From NCBI GenBank assembly GCA_964036295.1, contig OZ038462.1:23090863-23154862 (forward strand): a stretch of 64,000 nucleotides of DNA. The letters are read 5' to 3'. The DNA comes from Plumapathes pennacea. Lineage: Eukaryota; Cnidaria; Anthozoa; Antipatharia; Myriopathidae. The number at the start of each line of letters is the position of its first letter. Position 1 is the stretch's first letter. The position numbers and the translations under genes were made by a program. The notes beneath the pieces are model-generated. The model was given only the letters and a program-made list of their open reading frames with translations, had not been told where the DNA came from and did no database searches. Below, piece by piece: positions 22,237 through 35,261 of the stretch.

Positions 22237-25200
22237 CTAGATACGGCTTTGAGTGACGTTCGTCTCCACTGCCTCGACCTGACGTCCTGCGTCCGAGGCT
22301 CGGATCCAGCTCATCACTGACGCCCACACAATGCAGGCCGCCAGGACGAAGTTGAGCTGGTGCTGCACTGGAACCAGTTTAAAGTTCACGATCTGACATT
22401 CAATACAAAACGAACAAAAATAAGACAAAGTAGATTTTAACCCTTTCACTCCCAAGCTCAAAATACATATTATTCCAAACATTTTTAGTAAACAAAATAG
22501 TATGGATTGAGTGATGGAGTGAGAATTCATAGTTTAAGCAGCAAAAGAATTTGTCAGTCAATTATACTGAGCATTTTGGAATTCGAGAGAACACTCAAGA
22601 AGAGTCGAGCGGAACAGGGTGTACCAGCAACGTCGTGCTTCTGCACACTCGACTCGTGTTCTTAAGATTTCTAAGCTTTAACAACCAAATCAAGGATAAT
22701 AGTCAGTCAGAATAAAAGGTATAGATCAAGCATAGGGTGACATAAGGATACGCAGCCATGCCACTGTGAACGAGAAGGGAATGAAGAAGCAAGTTAAGAT
22801 TATTGTCTCACCATGACAAGCGGCCACATGGTCCAACACGCCTTCAAAGACGGCCAATAAAACTCTTTCAGACGTTTAACGATGTCATCGGAAGCAAGAC
22901 CTTCCATCATTCCCATGCTGGAAGTAACAAAGACAACGACCAGATTTCGGACGGAACGTGCAGTGCTTTATTTTAACACAAGGGATAAAAGAGATCGCCG
23001 CACACAGGTAAGATCACAGGGAGGGCCATACTGGATATTGAACGAGGGGGTGGGGACGGGAGAAAATTGGAGAGACTCTCTTCCCACCCCGACCCTCGTC
23101 GATTTCGTGCCTTTGGCGCGCCAGACTGGACACAAGTCACAAGTCAATCTCGTCTAGCCGTTTCGGACCATTTTTTCGTTAAAATATCCAGTGTGGGCTC
23201 CCTGTAGTAAGATGTGTGGAATTCTACGATAAATCCTTTGATTTACCACAATCGTTAAATACCCATACATTTCCTTATATGTTGACTCCCCGAAGCCTGG
23301 GCCGGCCCATGGGCATACAAGCTTTGTACCGTGCCATCACAGAATAGATGGACTCACCTCACGTGGTAAATGGCAATTGTAATTGGAGAGAAATACCCGA
23401 ACTGATCAAAGAACATCTTCACAAACGGAACGAGGGATGTTCGCACCGCAAGCTGAAATACAAACAAACACATAAACAAACAAACAAACAAACAAACGCA
23501 AGGCAGGTAGATACAGACAAAGTATTTATGCCTGTGGTCGTTGATGTGATTGGTCTGTTTTGTCGTAATACGGTTGGTCGAAAAGACTATTGTGTGTTTC
23601 GTGCCCGTTTCGTGATTGGTCAGTTGTTGTTCTTTTGTCCTTTTGAGTAATCATTTTACTCAGGTATTCAAGAGACTCGGAATACATTCTAGACACGGTT
23701 TTTGGCAGACGATACCTTCTTGACAACAAGCCACTCCAGGAAGTTGAAGTGAACATGCGAAAGCGGACCCAGAAGAAGTCCCCCGTACACCATGGCCCTG
23801 CCCATACGCTGTTGTCAAGGGGAATATATAATAAACAAACATAACAGATTAATACACAGACCAAGCGCTCCACAACATCGTGAAGACTCCCGTCGGAATG
23901 TACTAAGAGAACACAGGAAGTCGCTGAAGTCGCTCAGGGCTGTCAGTGGTCACGGGTCTTTCAACTTTGACTTACCCTTGTCGAACAACCGAGAATTTAC
24001 CAAAACCTGTGTGATAATGGTTCTGAAGTGCAACAGATCTACTGGCAATTCAGGAATACAGTGATAACAATCAAAATAACTCCAGAAAACGTCTCTTCGT
24101 TTCTTCATGCGTATTCGCTGATGCTCAAATTTCAAAGGCAATTGTTGACACAGCATGACGGACTGACTGACTGACTGACTGACTGACGCAGTCTTAACTG
24201 CAATAAGGTGGGACGCTTAAAAATGCCACCGCAAAAACTACTTCGACGATCGCGTTCTCGATTTTGTTGCGTTGTCGGTAATATCGATACTGCCCAAACT
24301 GGGAACAGAACGACGCAAGTCGAGTTTTGTTTTTTCTTCAGGGAAAGACACACTCGCGTACCTTCACGTCCAATGCACAGTCCATTGCAGTCACTTTCTG
24401 AGCTATAACATCCCCAACAGCAAAAAGCACTGAAAAAGAAAAAGTTTACGGATTTCAGAGACAGGACGAGCTACTCTTCCAAATTTAATCTGCTGTTATT
24501 ATGAGCGACTTGCTCGCTAGTGAACTAATACAGCGGCAGCTGCATAATTGGAAGGTGAAATCGATTCTATGAAGCACTTGCAGTGTTAATGCTCTTCTAA
24601 AAGTGTTTCGCAATTGCAAAGATCAATTTCACACACACAATTATTTCGAGTAAAATCAGCCCAAATGCTGCTTAAACGAGAAAATAGATCGTGTAGCAAT
24701 CTTGCCGTGTTGTTGGGTGACAGAAGTTTGTGATGTGTTGCGTGACCATTAAAACAATGAAGAGATTTGAGCCACGTATATCCCTGTAGATGAAAACTCG
24801 TGGACACAGTAGCCTGCGCAGCAAGCGTTTCCCATCGATACGAAGAGCATACAACGACGCGCGGTCAAAAATCGAAAAAGTCTTTGTAGGCGGAAACGCT
24901 TCCTACGCAGGCTATGGAAACAGCGGCATTTGCTCACATTGTCAGCTGAACAAAACCAACAACAAGCAGTTCAACAACACGTCTGAATGAAACTGAATTT
25001 GACCCATGACTGATGCTCAGAGCTTTACTGTTTCTTGTCTCTTGTCTGCATCCCTGCTCAGACAGCAACTACAGTTGTCGAGGTGTCAAGCGGCCGGTAT
25101 ACATCTCGAATATTGAGGTCATTCAGTTATCAAATATTTAATATATGCGCGGTGGATTTTCATAAACACTCCTACCTGCCGAAGTGATGCATTTCGTTCG

Positions 25201-25510
25201 CACGGGGTTTCTTTCGAGATGACGATTGTACCAAGCGAGAGGATTCCATCGAAGACCTGAAAAAGTAAGAACAGCTTCAATCACGGCTCCATTCTGATTC
25301 GGTTTCGCAACAGTTTTCACGGTTACCTGGTACACGGCTGAACGACTTCGCCTTTGGCACGACAGTGGAGCTCTCTTTCAATAACTTCGGTTTTAAGCGA
25401 CTAGTTCTCGCGAAACGGACCGCCGAATTATTGATACCGCGCAGAAAGCTAAACTGCTCAGCGGTGCCGAGTCCAAGCGGAACACAACAACGAAGAGCCG
25501 GGCACGCCAT
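22237..25510 (-). CDS. MPV17/PMP22-family membrane protein, copy A
   Basis: Exons (transcript order) 25327-25510, 25176-25256, 24362-24429, 23716-23808, 23358-23452, 22812-22917 and 22237-22392 total 783 nt, giving 260 aa with matching phases. The first about 60 residues are rich in Arg, Lys, Ser and Ala with few acids, like a mitochondrial presequence. The family core follows: WYNRHLERNPVRTKCITS, LFAVGDVIAQK, YGGLLLGPLSHVHFNFLEWL, FFDQFGYFSPI, RLKEFYWPSLKACWTMWPL and VNFKLVPVQHQLNFVLAACI. This is the MPV17/PMP22 four-helix fold, closest to MPV17L2-type proteins of the mitochondrial inner membrane; pore or ribosome-assembly roles are family knowledge only. Start: the ATG at 25510 is the first in frame after which the reading stays open to the donor. 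Copy B (27193-30458) has the same exon structure. Confidence 0.9.
22432..22530. mobile_element. TTAA-MITE fragment
   Basis: TTAACCCTTTCACTCCCAAG followed by CTCAAAATACATATTATTCC and GTGAGAATTCATAGTTTA matches the left half of the 41139-41348 element, including the TTAA. It sits just upstream of the last exon of MPV17-like copy A. Confidence 0.65.
23016..23205. mobile_element. MITE with ACAGGGAG termini (family of 1671-1812)
   Basis: Left ACAGGGAGGGCCATACTGG, right CCAGTGTGGGCTCCCTGT. It lies in the intron between 22917 and 23358 of MPV17-like copy A. Confidence 0.7.
24810..24914. mobile_element. Short MITE with TAGCCTGCGxAGxAAGCGTTTCC termini
   Basis: Left TAGCCTGCGCAGCAAGCG, right CGCTTCCTACGCAGGCTA; 105 bp. 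A longer relative (about 255 bp) is at 35948-36202 with the same ends and the shared inner motif AAAATCGAAAAAGTC. Located in intron 2 of MPV17-like copy A. Confidence 0.85.
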
Positions 25511-27192
25511 CTTTCATCTAAATAATAAATTCGCGGTGAGTCAAGCTCGTCTGACGTCACATACGTCACAAACATCACTTCATACGTTGATTCCGCGTTT
25601 GGAACTGGTTACATTTGACGCAATGGCGACTATTTTGGTTGAACTTTAACAACAGATTGCTCATTAGCTTCTCATTGTACTGGGAATCGACATGGACACG
25701 ATGTCGAAGATTTATCCTGGCACGAGCATATTGAGAAAATTAAAAAAAAAGTATCATCAGGCTTAGGTGTTTTAAAAAGGCTTCGCCCATTCGTGCATAG
25801 AGATACTCTTGAAATCGTATACAAGTCTCTAGTTTTATCTCACCTTGATTATTGTTCCAACGTTTGGGATAATTTTGGCAAATCGCTGGCTGATACGCTA
25901 CAGAGATTCCAGAATCAAGCTGCACGGATTATATTAGGTAAGGAATATGATTCCCCTTCCTCTGAAAATCTTGCGGCTTTGGGCTGGGACACATTGAAGG
26001 AAAGAAGAGCTAAGCAAAAAGCCTTGCTAACGTTTAAGATACTCAATAACGAAGCACCACAGATCCTAAATGATATGTTCCAACAATTCAATCAAGTGTC
26101 TTCGTATAATCTTCGCGGTTCTTCCTCCAAGCTATTTCTTCCTAGACCACGCACGGAATCTCTAAAGAAAAGCCTTAGCTATAATGGTGTTCAGCTATGG
26201 AACTCCCTGCCACCGGAACTACGCACTGCTTCGTCGTTGAGAGCCTTTAAATCCAAACTTATGGATGTAACACTCCTCCATTAGTTTTTATTTCAGTAAT
26301 TTGCTTATTAAGATAGTATTATATTTTATTTCATAGTTAGTCTGTTTTTATATTATAGTTATCATTTAGATATTTTATATCATAGCTAGTCGCACTTTTA
26401 GGATATCTTAGGTAGTTAGTGCAAGGTTTACATGAAAACCAACTAGTATCTAGTATCTAGAGTAACAGTTGATGTAATCTTCACCGTGGGTAAATAAAGG
26501 TTTCATTCATTCATTCATTCCTTGTGTTTTGAGTCTCCAAGGATTGATGGCAACAAGAATCAGAATACATTCCGGAAAACAGATTTTCATTTTCCAAACG
26601 AACGGGTATTTTGTTCATCATACAAGTGCCTCGTGTTTCTTAAAATTCAGCTTTATTTTTGCAGTAAAATGTGAATTTCGCAATTGATTATAATTTCCCA
26701 TACATTTCTTCATAAACGGCCGTCACAGCAGACGTGATGAGGTGTCAGCCCAGTCTTGGGCTGCCAGCCTGTAATTGTCAGTAATCTTCTCGACCCTTAA
26801 CCCGCAAGGTCAATGTTTTTCTTTCGCTTTGTGAGTTATAGCTGTGAAAAGTGTGGCGTGGACAAGCTGTCAGAACAACTCCCAATAATATACCATGGTT
26901 GCGCGCGCATCCAAGCTCGACGGGCGCCACACAACCTTCGATCTAAAAATTGTTTAGCGAGCACTCGTGCGTGAACGTTGTAGAAAGCGGCTTTAAAACT
27001 TAAGATAGCTGTCCTAACTCAAATAAGGGGCAGCACGAAGCATTTTCATCGAGCCCGAACACAGCCGACTGTGAAAGCTAAAAGTTGAATTTGAAAGTCT
27101 TGGCCAGTCAAGCTTGGATGCGCGCACAACCTTGAGAAAATGGCTTATTCGCGTGAGTTACAAGAACTTCACGCGCGCACGCGCCGCAGGCA
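25511..27192. other. Spacer between the two MPV17-like genes
   Basis: Apart from the LINE fragment (25706-26520), the stretch 26521-27192 shows no exon-like sequence. It should hold the promoter of copy A (right of 25510) and the 3' flank of copy B. Confidence 0.5.
25706..26520 (+). mobile_element. 5'-truncated non-LTR retrotransposon (LINE) with RT C-terminal fragment
   Basis: An open frame from about 25706 to the TAG at 26284 encodes the C-terminal part of a LINE-type reverse transcriptase ORF2. It contains the hallmark tail motifs YKSLVLSHLDYCSNVWDN, LQRFQNQAARIILG, LGWDTLKERRAKQKA and LWNSLPPELRTASSLRAFK, seen just after the RT domain of CR1/L2/Jockey-like elements. The catalytic YxDD region is absent, so the copy is 5'-truncated and dead. 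The 3' end has AATAAA (about 26493) and an (ATTC)n/(TCAT)n tail to 26520, typical of CR1/L2-group tails. It lies in the opposite orientation between the two MPV17-like genes. Confidence 0.88.
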
Positions 27193-29594
27193 TCAAGAAT
27201 TCTGGCTCGACGTGGCTGGTGTGTGTATTATGATCTCCGTTGGTCCGTCGGAGCTTGAGTCCGAGGCTCGAATCAGGCTGATGACGGACGCCCAAACGAG
27301 GCTAACAGCCAGGCAGAAATTAACTTGGTGTGGGACAGGGATATACTTGAAGTTCAGAACCTGAAAAGTTTGGAGATGAAAATATAAGATGCACGTGCAC
27401 GAGGAAAAAAAAAAAAAAAAAAAAAGAGACAAACTGTGATTTGTCTAGTAAAAACGCTCGCTTCGATTCATAAAGAAATGCATGAATAGTTGGCGCGCCC
27501 AGGGTGACTCAGGGAGGAGAGTGACTCGGGTCCCCGGCCCAACTTTTTCTCATGTAACCAGGCCTAAGTTGAGTAAGTGTGTAAGTAAGCGGCTAGTTCA
27601 ATATGTTAGCGATAAGGGCTAGTTAAGTATTTTAAAAATATTTAAGTAGCTAGTTAAGTGTGTAAGAATGTAAGTACGTAAGTCAGAAAATAAGTTGTGT
27701 GTCAAAGTGAATGAGTAAATGAGTGGATTAGCACGCGAGACAAGGATTCACAGAGTAATGAAGAAAGTAAATGTGAAGTAAACAAGGCCTCGTGTCATGT
27801 TTTTTACCATGGCGAACGGCCAAACGACCCAACACGCCTTCAAAGACGGCCAGTACATCTCCTTCAATCTCTTAATGGTGTCATCATTGGAGAGGCCTTC
27901 CATCACTCCCATGCTAAATGTAAACAACAACAACAACAAATATATGGAGTATGATCCTTGTTCAGCATTTCACGATAATCAGTTCTTATTATTTTTGCAG
28001 CAGCGTCTAAACCTCACAAAACGTTCAAGTTACTCGCAGTCAAAAAATAACGTCATCATTTCACTTAAAACATTAACTCACCTTAAATGATAAACGCCAA
28101 TCATTATTGGTGAATAGTAGCCAAACTGATCAAGGAACATTTTCAAGTACGGCGCAAGCGACGCCCGCACGACAAGCTGTGAAGTGACGAATACAACGTC
28201 ATCATCTACGTCACGACCATATTTGATCATCCTCAAGACAACTTGAACCACGCCATCATATCTTTTCATCTTATAAATGCCACGCCGAACATATTTTTCG
28301 CAAAATGAAAGGCAGGGCCTTGAGGGAAATTGGGTGCACAAAGTCTTCAACGGTTACTAAGTGAATACGGCCTTTTAGTTTTGCCTTTTCCCAACACCCT
28401 GGCAACACATGGACATTGAAACATATATTATAAGCTCTATTAGAAACTAGCTATATTTCTAATTCATTCAGTGACTTGACACACTAAAGTATTCGATATC
28501 CTTACCTTTCTGACAACAAGCCATTCTAGAAAATTAAAGTGAACATGAGCCACGGGTGCCGCAAGTACTCCATAACCCACTGCTCGAAGAACACGCTGTC
28601 GAGGAGAGAATGGCCGCACATTATTTGGTTTAATATAAATATATGAGATAAATTTTCGCACATGTCCCGTCGCCCTAGAGCACAGAGACTTTGTGGAAAG
28701 TAAAAACCATCATGTTCAATTTGCGCTTTTGCGATGTTAACTTTCGCTATGACTGTTTTGACCATCGCGCAGAATTCGGCGACACATCCGGGAACTATGG
28801 TGTACGCCGGCGCCAAATTTGAAAGCTAATTAGGCAAACATTGCTCGGCACAATAAGGAAAATGGCCGAAAACCGCCGAGGTGGCTTCCCGTTTTGCTCG
28901 TTCACATGCAACCCGTAATTCGCAGTAGTCTTTTACCATATGGCTTTTTTTTACTAGAGCCCAATGAATAATTCTTGCCCAGTCTACGTTTTCTCCCGTT
29001 CCTGAAACTATTTTAAAAATGGTATTGGATTTTGATCATTTCACCATCCAGCTTGTATGGGAAATCGCTTCTGTTGCATTTTGAGTGGGAACATCTCTCG
29101 AAAGCACTGAATAATTCCAGTTTACCATATGGCTTTGGTTGTGTGGGGTTTGAAGACGACTGTTTTGACCGGCTGCTTTCAGTTGTCGCGCAACGACCCT
29201 GAAAGTGTTTCTCGGGTCCGCTTCTGCTCATGATGCTCTCAAACGGCTTTCATGCGACCTTCGTAACTCAGATGGTCTGTTCAGGACTGGTTGGGAGAAT
29301 AGGGCTCCAGATCTTGAGCAAATGTAGAGAGCTGAGCCCAGTTGTTCAAAGAGTAGATAGCGCTATCCGGATAAATCCTTACCCCATTTGATAAAATAAG
29401 CTTAAATGTTAACACTTATCCACTGGATAGCGATTTATGCGGTGAATAGCGCTATCCACTCTTTGAACACCCGGGTCCTGGACAGCAAATCAAACAAGCG
29501 GACAGACAGACAGACAGACTACCTTTACATCCAAGGGACGATCATGTGATGTTACTTTCTGTGCAATGATGTCTCCGACCGCAAAGAGCGCTGG

Positions 29595-29646
<52 letters not shown>

Positions 29647-30458
29647 AGAGAGAAGAGAATACGATTAGGGGATAGAAACGGTTATGTTTTACCTTTTTTT
29701 TTTTTCGGGTAAAGTTTGTAGTCCATACTCCACACTCCATTCCTCACCGGGTTTTCAACATCTTCTGTTAAACGCATGGTGAAATTTATAACACAAAAGC
29801 CTTGAACACAACAGTTACATCATAAAACCATACACTAGTAAAATATCACACAACAACATCCACAAGCAAACTAATATCAACAACAAGGAGTTAAATATAT
29901 TCGATCGCTTGTCAATTCCACTCGGCAGCAGTTAAGTTCCTTTTACTACGCCGCGACAGTGTTCGTACACACCGCCGTCACTGCTAATATCCGTTAGAAC
30001 TAGTCACGACCCGTCACGACCTTGTTAACACTGCTTATAAATGCTCACTTGGCTCGTATCATGTGATTTATAACTTCGTGACAATTCCATGGACAACGCG
30101 CGCGCGTTGTGTCAACGGAAAGGTCTACAGCTTACTTCCAGATGTTATACACTTCGTCCGAATCGGATTTCTTTCCAGATGGCCATTGTACCAAGCGACT
30201 GGATTCCATCGAAGTCCTTTACCTTTGCGATGAAAAAAAAAAGGGGATGTCAGTTACATCACAATATTCAATTTATATCACAATATGCAAAACATTTCGT
30301 CACTTACCCGCTTTGCTGCTTTGTATAGCAGACTTGGTGTGGTTTCTACAAACCGTTAAGATCAAACAAGCCCTTTGTTTGGCTGGCTCGCATGCGGTGC
30401 GAAACACAGAAGAAATAGAGCTGCTCTGTCTGAGTGCCCGAACTGAAGACGTAGTCAT
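27193..30458 (-). CDS. MPV17/PMP22-family membrane protein, copy B
   Basis: Exons (transcript order) 30308-30458, 30136-30216, 29523-29590, 28506-28595, 28082-28176, 27808-27913 and 27193-27360 total 759 nt, giving 252 aa. Internal exon lengths equal copy A (81, 68, 95, 106), except one exon of 90 versus 93 nt. The presequence-like first exon (MTTSSVRALRQSSSISSVF, no acids in its first about 20 residues) is not alignable to copy A. The core is: LRWNPVAWYNGHLERNP, LFAVGDIIAQK, APVAHVHFNFLEWLVVRK, FLDQFGYYSPIMIGVYHL, YWPSLKACWVVWPF and LNFKYIPVPHQVNFCLAV. It is a membrane protein of the MPV17/PMP22 fold, probably mitochondrial. The start is less certain: an upstream in-frame ATG at 30569 exists, but ATG 30458 gives a better presequence. 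Confidence 0.88.
29341..29471. mobile_element. MITE with GTTCAAAGAGTxGATAGCGCTAT termini
   Basis: Left GTTCAAAGAGTAGATAGCGC, right GCGCTATCCACTCTTTGAAC. 131 bp, in the intron between 28595 and 29523 of MPV17-like copy B. Confidence 0.8.
29594..29643. repeat. Poly-A tract
   Basis: About 49 consecutive A immediately left of an AGAGAG stretch, directly beside the acceptor (complement strand) of an MPV17-like copy B exon. On the gene strand it is a poly-T and so extends the polypyrimidine tract. Confidence 0.95.
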
Positions 30459-33400
30459 CTCCGCTTTGCCGGTTGCGAAAGAATAGCAGTAACAAAAACC
30501 TTCACTACAAAAGTTTGAATTCTGGACTCGGGACTCCTGGAAGGAGGACGGGATCAGACATTTATTCACGCATTAAAGTAGCGAAAATGCCACTGTGCAT
30601 CTATCCTTTGCTAATTAGGGTTCCTTTCATGATTGACGGAAAGCGACCTTGTGTTATCGTTTGAGCCTCGCTTCAGGTGAATTTTGGCTTTTGCGCCATG
30701 CACCTATTGTAGTCCAGCGGGTGACCAGCGGGTGTTATCAAAGGCCGGTTTTCACAAGTTGCTGGTTTGTGGTAAGAAGTGATAGTTTCCAGTTGATTTG
30801 AGCACAAAATGATTTGGACATCTGGCAGTGAATATGGCTGACAAAGAGACAGATGATTCTGATTCCAAGATGCCATTCATACGATAAAATGATTAAAATA
30901 TGGCCACTGGATGACAAACCAAATGGCAGCTCCTTTAAAAGCGTTCTGCTGTGCCTACCGGTTCTGCTGACAAAGAGACAATTAAAAGACAAAAAGCGCT
31001 ATACCTCCTCAGCTCACAACACAAATTCTCCCAACTATAGTCTTTAAAATCGTACAAGTGGCGTGGTGAGAGTTGCTAGTTCAATCAGCTTTTGTCTGAA
31101 TTCGTATCAGACTACGTCATCAGTGCATGGGCAGAAAGGATATTCGCCTTAATCACATGCATAGCTGAGCTGTCGTGGCAACTGAAGGGAAAATTATTCC
31201 AGCTTTTGAAAGTGCGGGAAGTCCTGGAACAATACAACAGTACAACAGAGCTTTTTGTGCCTATGCACAAAAAGATCTTTTATATCAATTGTACACCTTC
31301 GAAGGGCAAAGAAACACCGCCTTCATGAATTAGTAAACACCGAAACACTTCTGGACAAATTGCCATGTTTGCCTTCACACTCTCGCCGTTTCTCAAGACG
31401 AGGCAACCAGTAATTAATATTTTTCTTTTGAACCTCGGGGAGCGGCCAGATTAAAGCGGGTACATGACTTGAAAGATGTGATACACTGCCCAGGAAGACC
31501 TCACAATTCTAACCATGAAATCGAGAAAGGTAAGAGTGTTACACGAAGAATTAAAGCCTTTTAACCTTAGTCAAGATCAAAGATTAAAAAAAAAATCACT
31601 CGTAAAGAATTTACATCGTGCAAAAGCGGTGCAACGCATTTGGGGGATTTGAGAATTAGAAACCGATACATGTATGAATGAAGATATTTTTACCTTACGC
31701 AGTTTTTTTAAGTTTTCTTTTGTCTGATGAAGAATAGCTACATGAACAGTAGAATTAAAACTTGGAGTGTATAATCTTATTTGGGGACAAAAGTGATGAT
31801 TTTTAAAATTGCAAAATTTGGTTCGGTCCATATGTGGATATATTTTTAAATAATTTGCTCGTTAGAGAAAATAACAGCAAGGTGCAGATACATACGTTGG
31901 CCAAATCCTCGAAGAAAGCGAGTACAATCTATTGTCTTGACAGTAGCCTATATTTTTGGACTAAGGGTTCCCACACAAATTTCACTTAAAAAAATCAACT
32001 TAGCATAAACTCTTTTTTTTTTTTTTTTCATATTGCTCGTTCAGGCCGGACATGAGAAATCCGTAGTGGTATCCTCCTTCCAGAGTTTAAGTCATTTCCA
32101 AATTTTATCAATTATGTCATGACAATTGCGTTACTCTGCTTGGAAGTTTGATTCTAACAGTTATCGATCCATATTTAAAATCGGAAAACGTTCAGGGCCC
32201 CACTGTGGAAAACTAAAAAGAATCATTTCGAAATTTTCACACTATTTCCCTACTGAACAGTTTAAAACAAAACACACTTCACTTTCAATAAATATCTCGC
32301 ATCATCTAAAGGGCGTCCCATTTTTTGAAATGAATAGTTCGTTGCAAATTGAGAGCGAAACCGTGAAAGTTATTTTCGTGCTGTCTCATTAGCAAGTGCA
32401 GCTGCTAAAGATCGTAACCGAGAAGCTGCCATTGAATTGTTGGAAGCCATTGCACTCAACACCCGCAAACATCGATTGTTACAAGTTCGGACTTGCTCAG
32501 TATAGATCATACAGTATGGAGAAGTTGGCTTTGGTAGTTTGAGATTAGGAGTTGCTACACACTATTTTCTTAGCATACTAAGGACATTTGAAAAGTTTAT
32601 AAACCTCTTGTGGTGAACCTTTAGCACTTGATGCGCTCCTCGGGCCAGTTAATATGTTATAATATATTAACATCTTAAAATTACTGAATTATAACCTCAG
32701 AACTCAAGGAGTACACGATTGTTAGTTGAGTTACATGTCCCATGGGAGTCGCTAGCACGTGTGAGGTTATTGTCCTTTCACAAAAAGGCAGCTGTGCAGA
32801 ACGGACGCAGACTCGTTCCAGACCCCTTTTCTCCAACAATCAGGATGGGAGGGATTGGCGAAAAGTTCATAAAAAGAGTCTGGGATTGAGAGCGACGTGC
32901 CAATCGCTTCACGCAGTAAGCTCGAAGCATGCTTTCACACTTCACGCTGCGAAAGATGCGACGGGTTTTCTCTGTCCAGCGGCTTTGTGCACTCTATATT
33001 GAAGGCAATCGTTACTACCGGCGGAAAAACGGACGCCTCGAGATTTGTACGACAGGCTGAATACGTTTTTGCTGTAATATTTATTCATACAAAGAAACAG
33101 AAAAAAAAAAAAAAAATGAACACTCAACAAAACCGCAATCACTCCTGCTAGAGTGTACTCATTGAGAGCTTCCGTTTGACAAAAAAAGGACATTCAAACG
33201 TTGAGGAATTTGCCTTTAGCAGTGAGAAAGTTAAGAGCAACTAAAAGAATTGATTGTCTAAAATACAATTTCATATACATTATTGTATTGTCCAATTTAA
33301 TTTTATAGAGTAAACGCAACTATCTTTCTGCCGTTAATAAACGCAGTTATACGATATTTTTTTTATAATCCTTGAGTTCTTTCGAACTAGAAATTGACAA

Positions 33401-33717
33401 ACCCAACGATAAATTGATCTAAAATCTATGTGTGATAACCACACCTGAAAGAATTTAGACTGACGTCTTACAAACGGATAACAATCATCATTATGAAAGG
33501 ATGAAGCACGAATTGAGCGGCCACAAAACCTTTCGCACACATTTCGGCCAATAATAAACCGAGATTCCAGTCACATGACACTCGCAGTTCTTTGCAGTGT
33601 TCAGTGTCACCTTGGTATTTCCCCCACTTTCTTACCTATTCCTGGTAGTGTTCCTTGGATAAGAGCACAAGCATTGCCCAATAAATGCGAGGTTTAACAA
33701 TTTAAAGACTTGATGTT
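30459..33717. other. 3.2-kb region without recognisable gene
   Basis: Between MPV17-like copy B and the 3' end of MSH2. It contains a degenerate TTAA-MITE body at about 30990-31110 (ACACAAATTCTCCCAAC, TAGTTCAATCAGCTT) and a poly-T run near 32015. Several 60-90-codon ORFs (for example 32126-32392) lack any family motif and any plausible splicing partner. It should hold the copy B promoter and the MSH2 3' UTR. Confidence 0.5.
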
Positions 33718-34817
33718 TTACTTAGTCAGCAATTCCCGGATGTACGGGTTGTTCTTCGTTAATACAGTTGCTCGCAGTTTTTCCACTTCAGCAACAGCTT
33801 CCTCCTCAGTCATGGATTCCACCGGCAGCTTGGCGGCCTCAGCAAGAAACTCTTTGATAATCTGTTCTCCTTCCTATACGACGGAAAGAGGGAATAACTG
33901 AAAAAGGGAATTTATGCGGATAGGGCGATTCTTGAACTCAATTAACAAATGCATCGCTATGTTTAGGTTGGGTGGCGAACACGACGAGAGGCACCGCTCC
34001 CCATGATTGACAATATGGTCAAATTGCATCTATAACTGCATTAAAATTTAGCAAATTGACGTGAGTTGTTTGTGTTCGTCCGCTTGGTAGTGTCACAACG
34101 TTTTCAAAACTCTGTGGATACACGAGGCGCAGACAGCCAGAAGAGCTGCTATATCTAACATTCTCCTTGCAGCTGGATTCGGAAATCCTTTTAGCATTTA
34201 TGCCACTTTCGCAAAATTTTGAAAAATTTGAACTCACATGTGCTCGGCTCACGTAAGTTTTGTGTCTGTCGTCATATCTATCATAAAAAGTATCCAATCA
34301 CAAGGCGATAAACTTAACTGTCATTGTAAAATTACACTTCGGAAGCTTACAAAATAGATGCTATAAAATGTGCCGTAAGATGGAGTGATAATCAACTGAC
34401 CAGTGTGGAGTGCGGTCTCACCTGCTTTTCTGTCCGTCTTTTCTTCGCTGGTGAAGCTCCAGTGTCTGAATTATGGACAACGAAATATGAAAGCATGAAC
34501 GCACGCACCCAAGTAAGAGTACCTACTTAAAACATGTACAAGAACACTGTCTCTTAACGCTGTCGTACCAGACTCCTCTCCTCTATCTTCAGCTGTGGCA
34601 CCTTGAAAATCCTCCAACTCTGCAGCTTTCTGCTTGGCGAACTAAAAAGTTGGAGAGGTTTCCAAGTCATCATTAGCATCTACAACCATGTTCATAACAT
34701 ATCATCATCATCATCGTCATGGTTATCATCTAGTTATCATCATCATCATCATCATCGTCGTTATTATAAATATGGTATTTTCTGCAAGAATGTGAATTAT
34801 GTAATGTGTATAATCGC

Positions 34818-34865
<48 letters not shown>

Positions 34866-35183
34866 TTGCTATATTTACATTGCAGTTTTTTTCTATTCTC
34901 CAATGTTTACCTCAATAACACTCCGCGGAAAATGCGCCAACTCGGCCACGTGAATGCCAAAGCTCTGGTCACAAACACCTGGCACGATTAAAGCAATAAG
35001 TCACAAGTCATAAGTCATGTAATGCATGAAAACTATAGGCAGATACATAGATAGGTAGATAAACACAGTCCTGGTCAAATATCCTGCGACAGCGTCGGCA
35101 CTGTCTCACAAATCCGCCACACTCCCCAAAGAATGCTGCTAAACTTTTTTGGACCAATCGGAAATCGTAGCAAACGCCAAAAA

Positions 35184-35261
<78 letters not shown>

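Noticed and set aside
25176..25249. Alternative MESSRLVQ start for the MPV17-like genes
   Set aside because: The ATG frame does not join the next exon in phase. The other frame reads LRWNPLAWYNRHLERNP, the family N-terminal motif, and joins both neighbours.
34806..34991. Poly-His ORF
   Set aside because: It is the frame of an (ATC)n microsatellite, partly antisense to an MSH2 exon.
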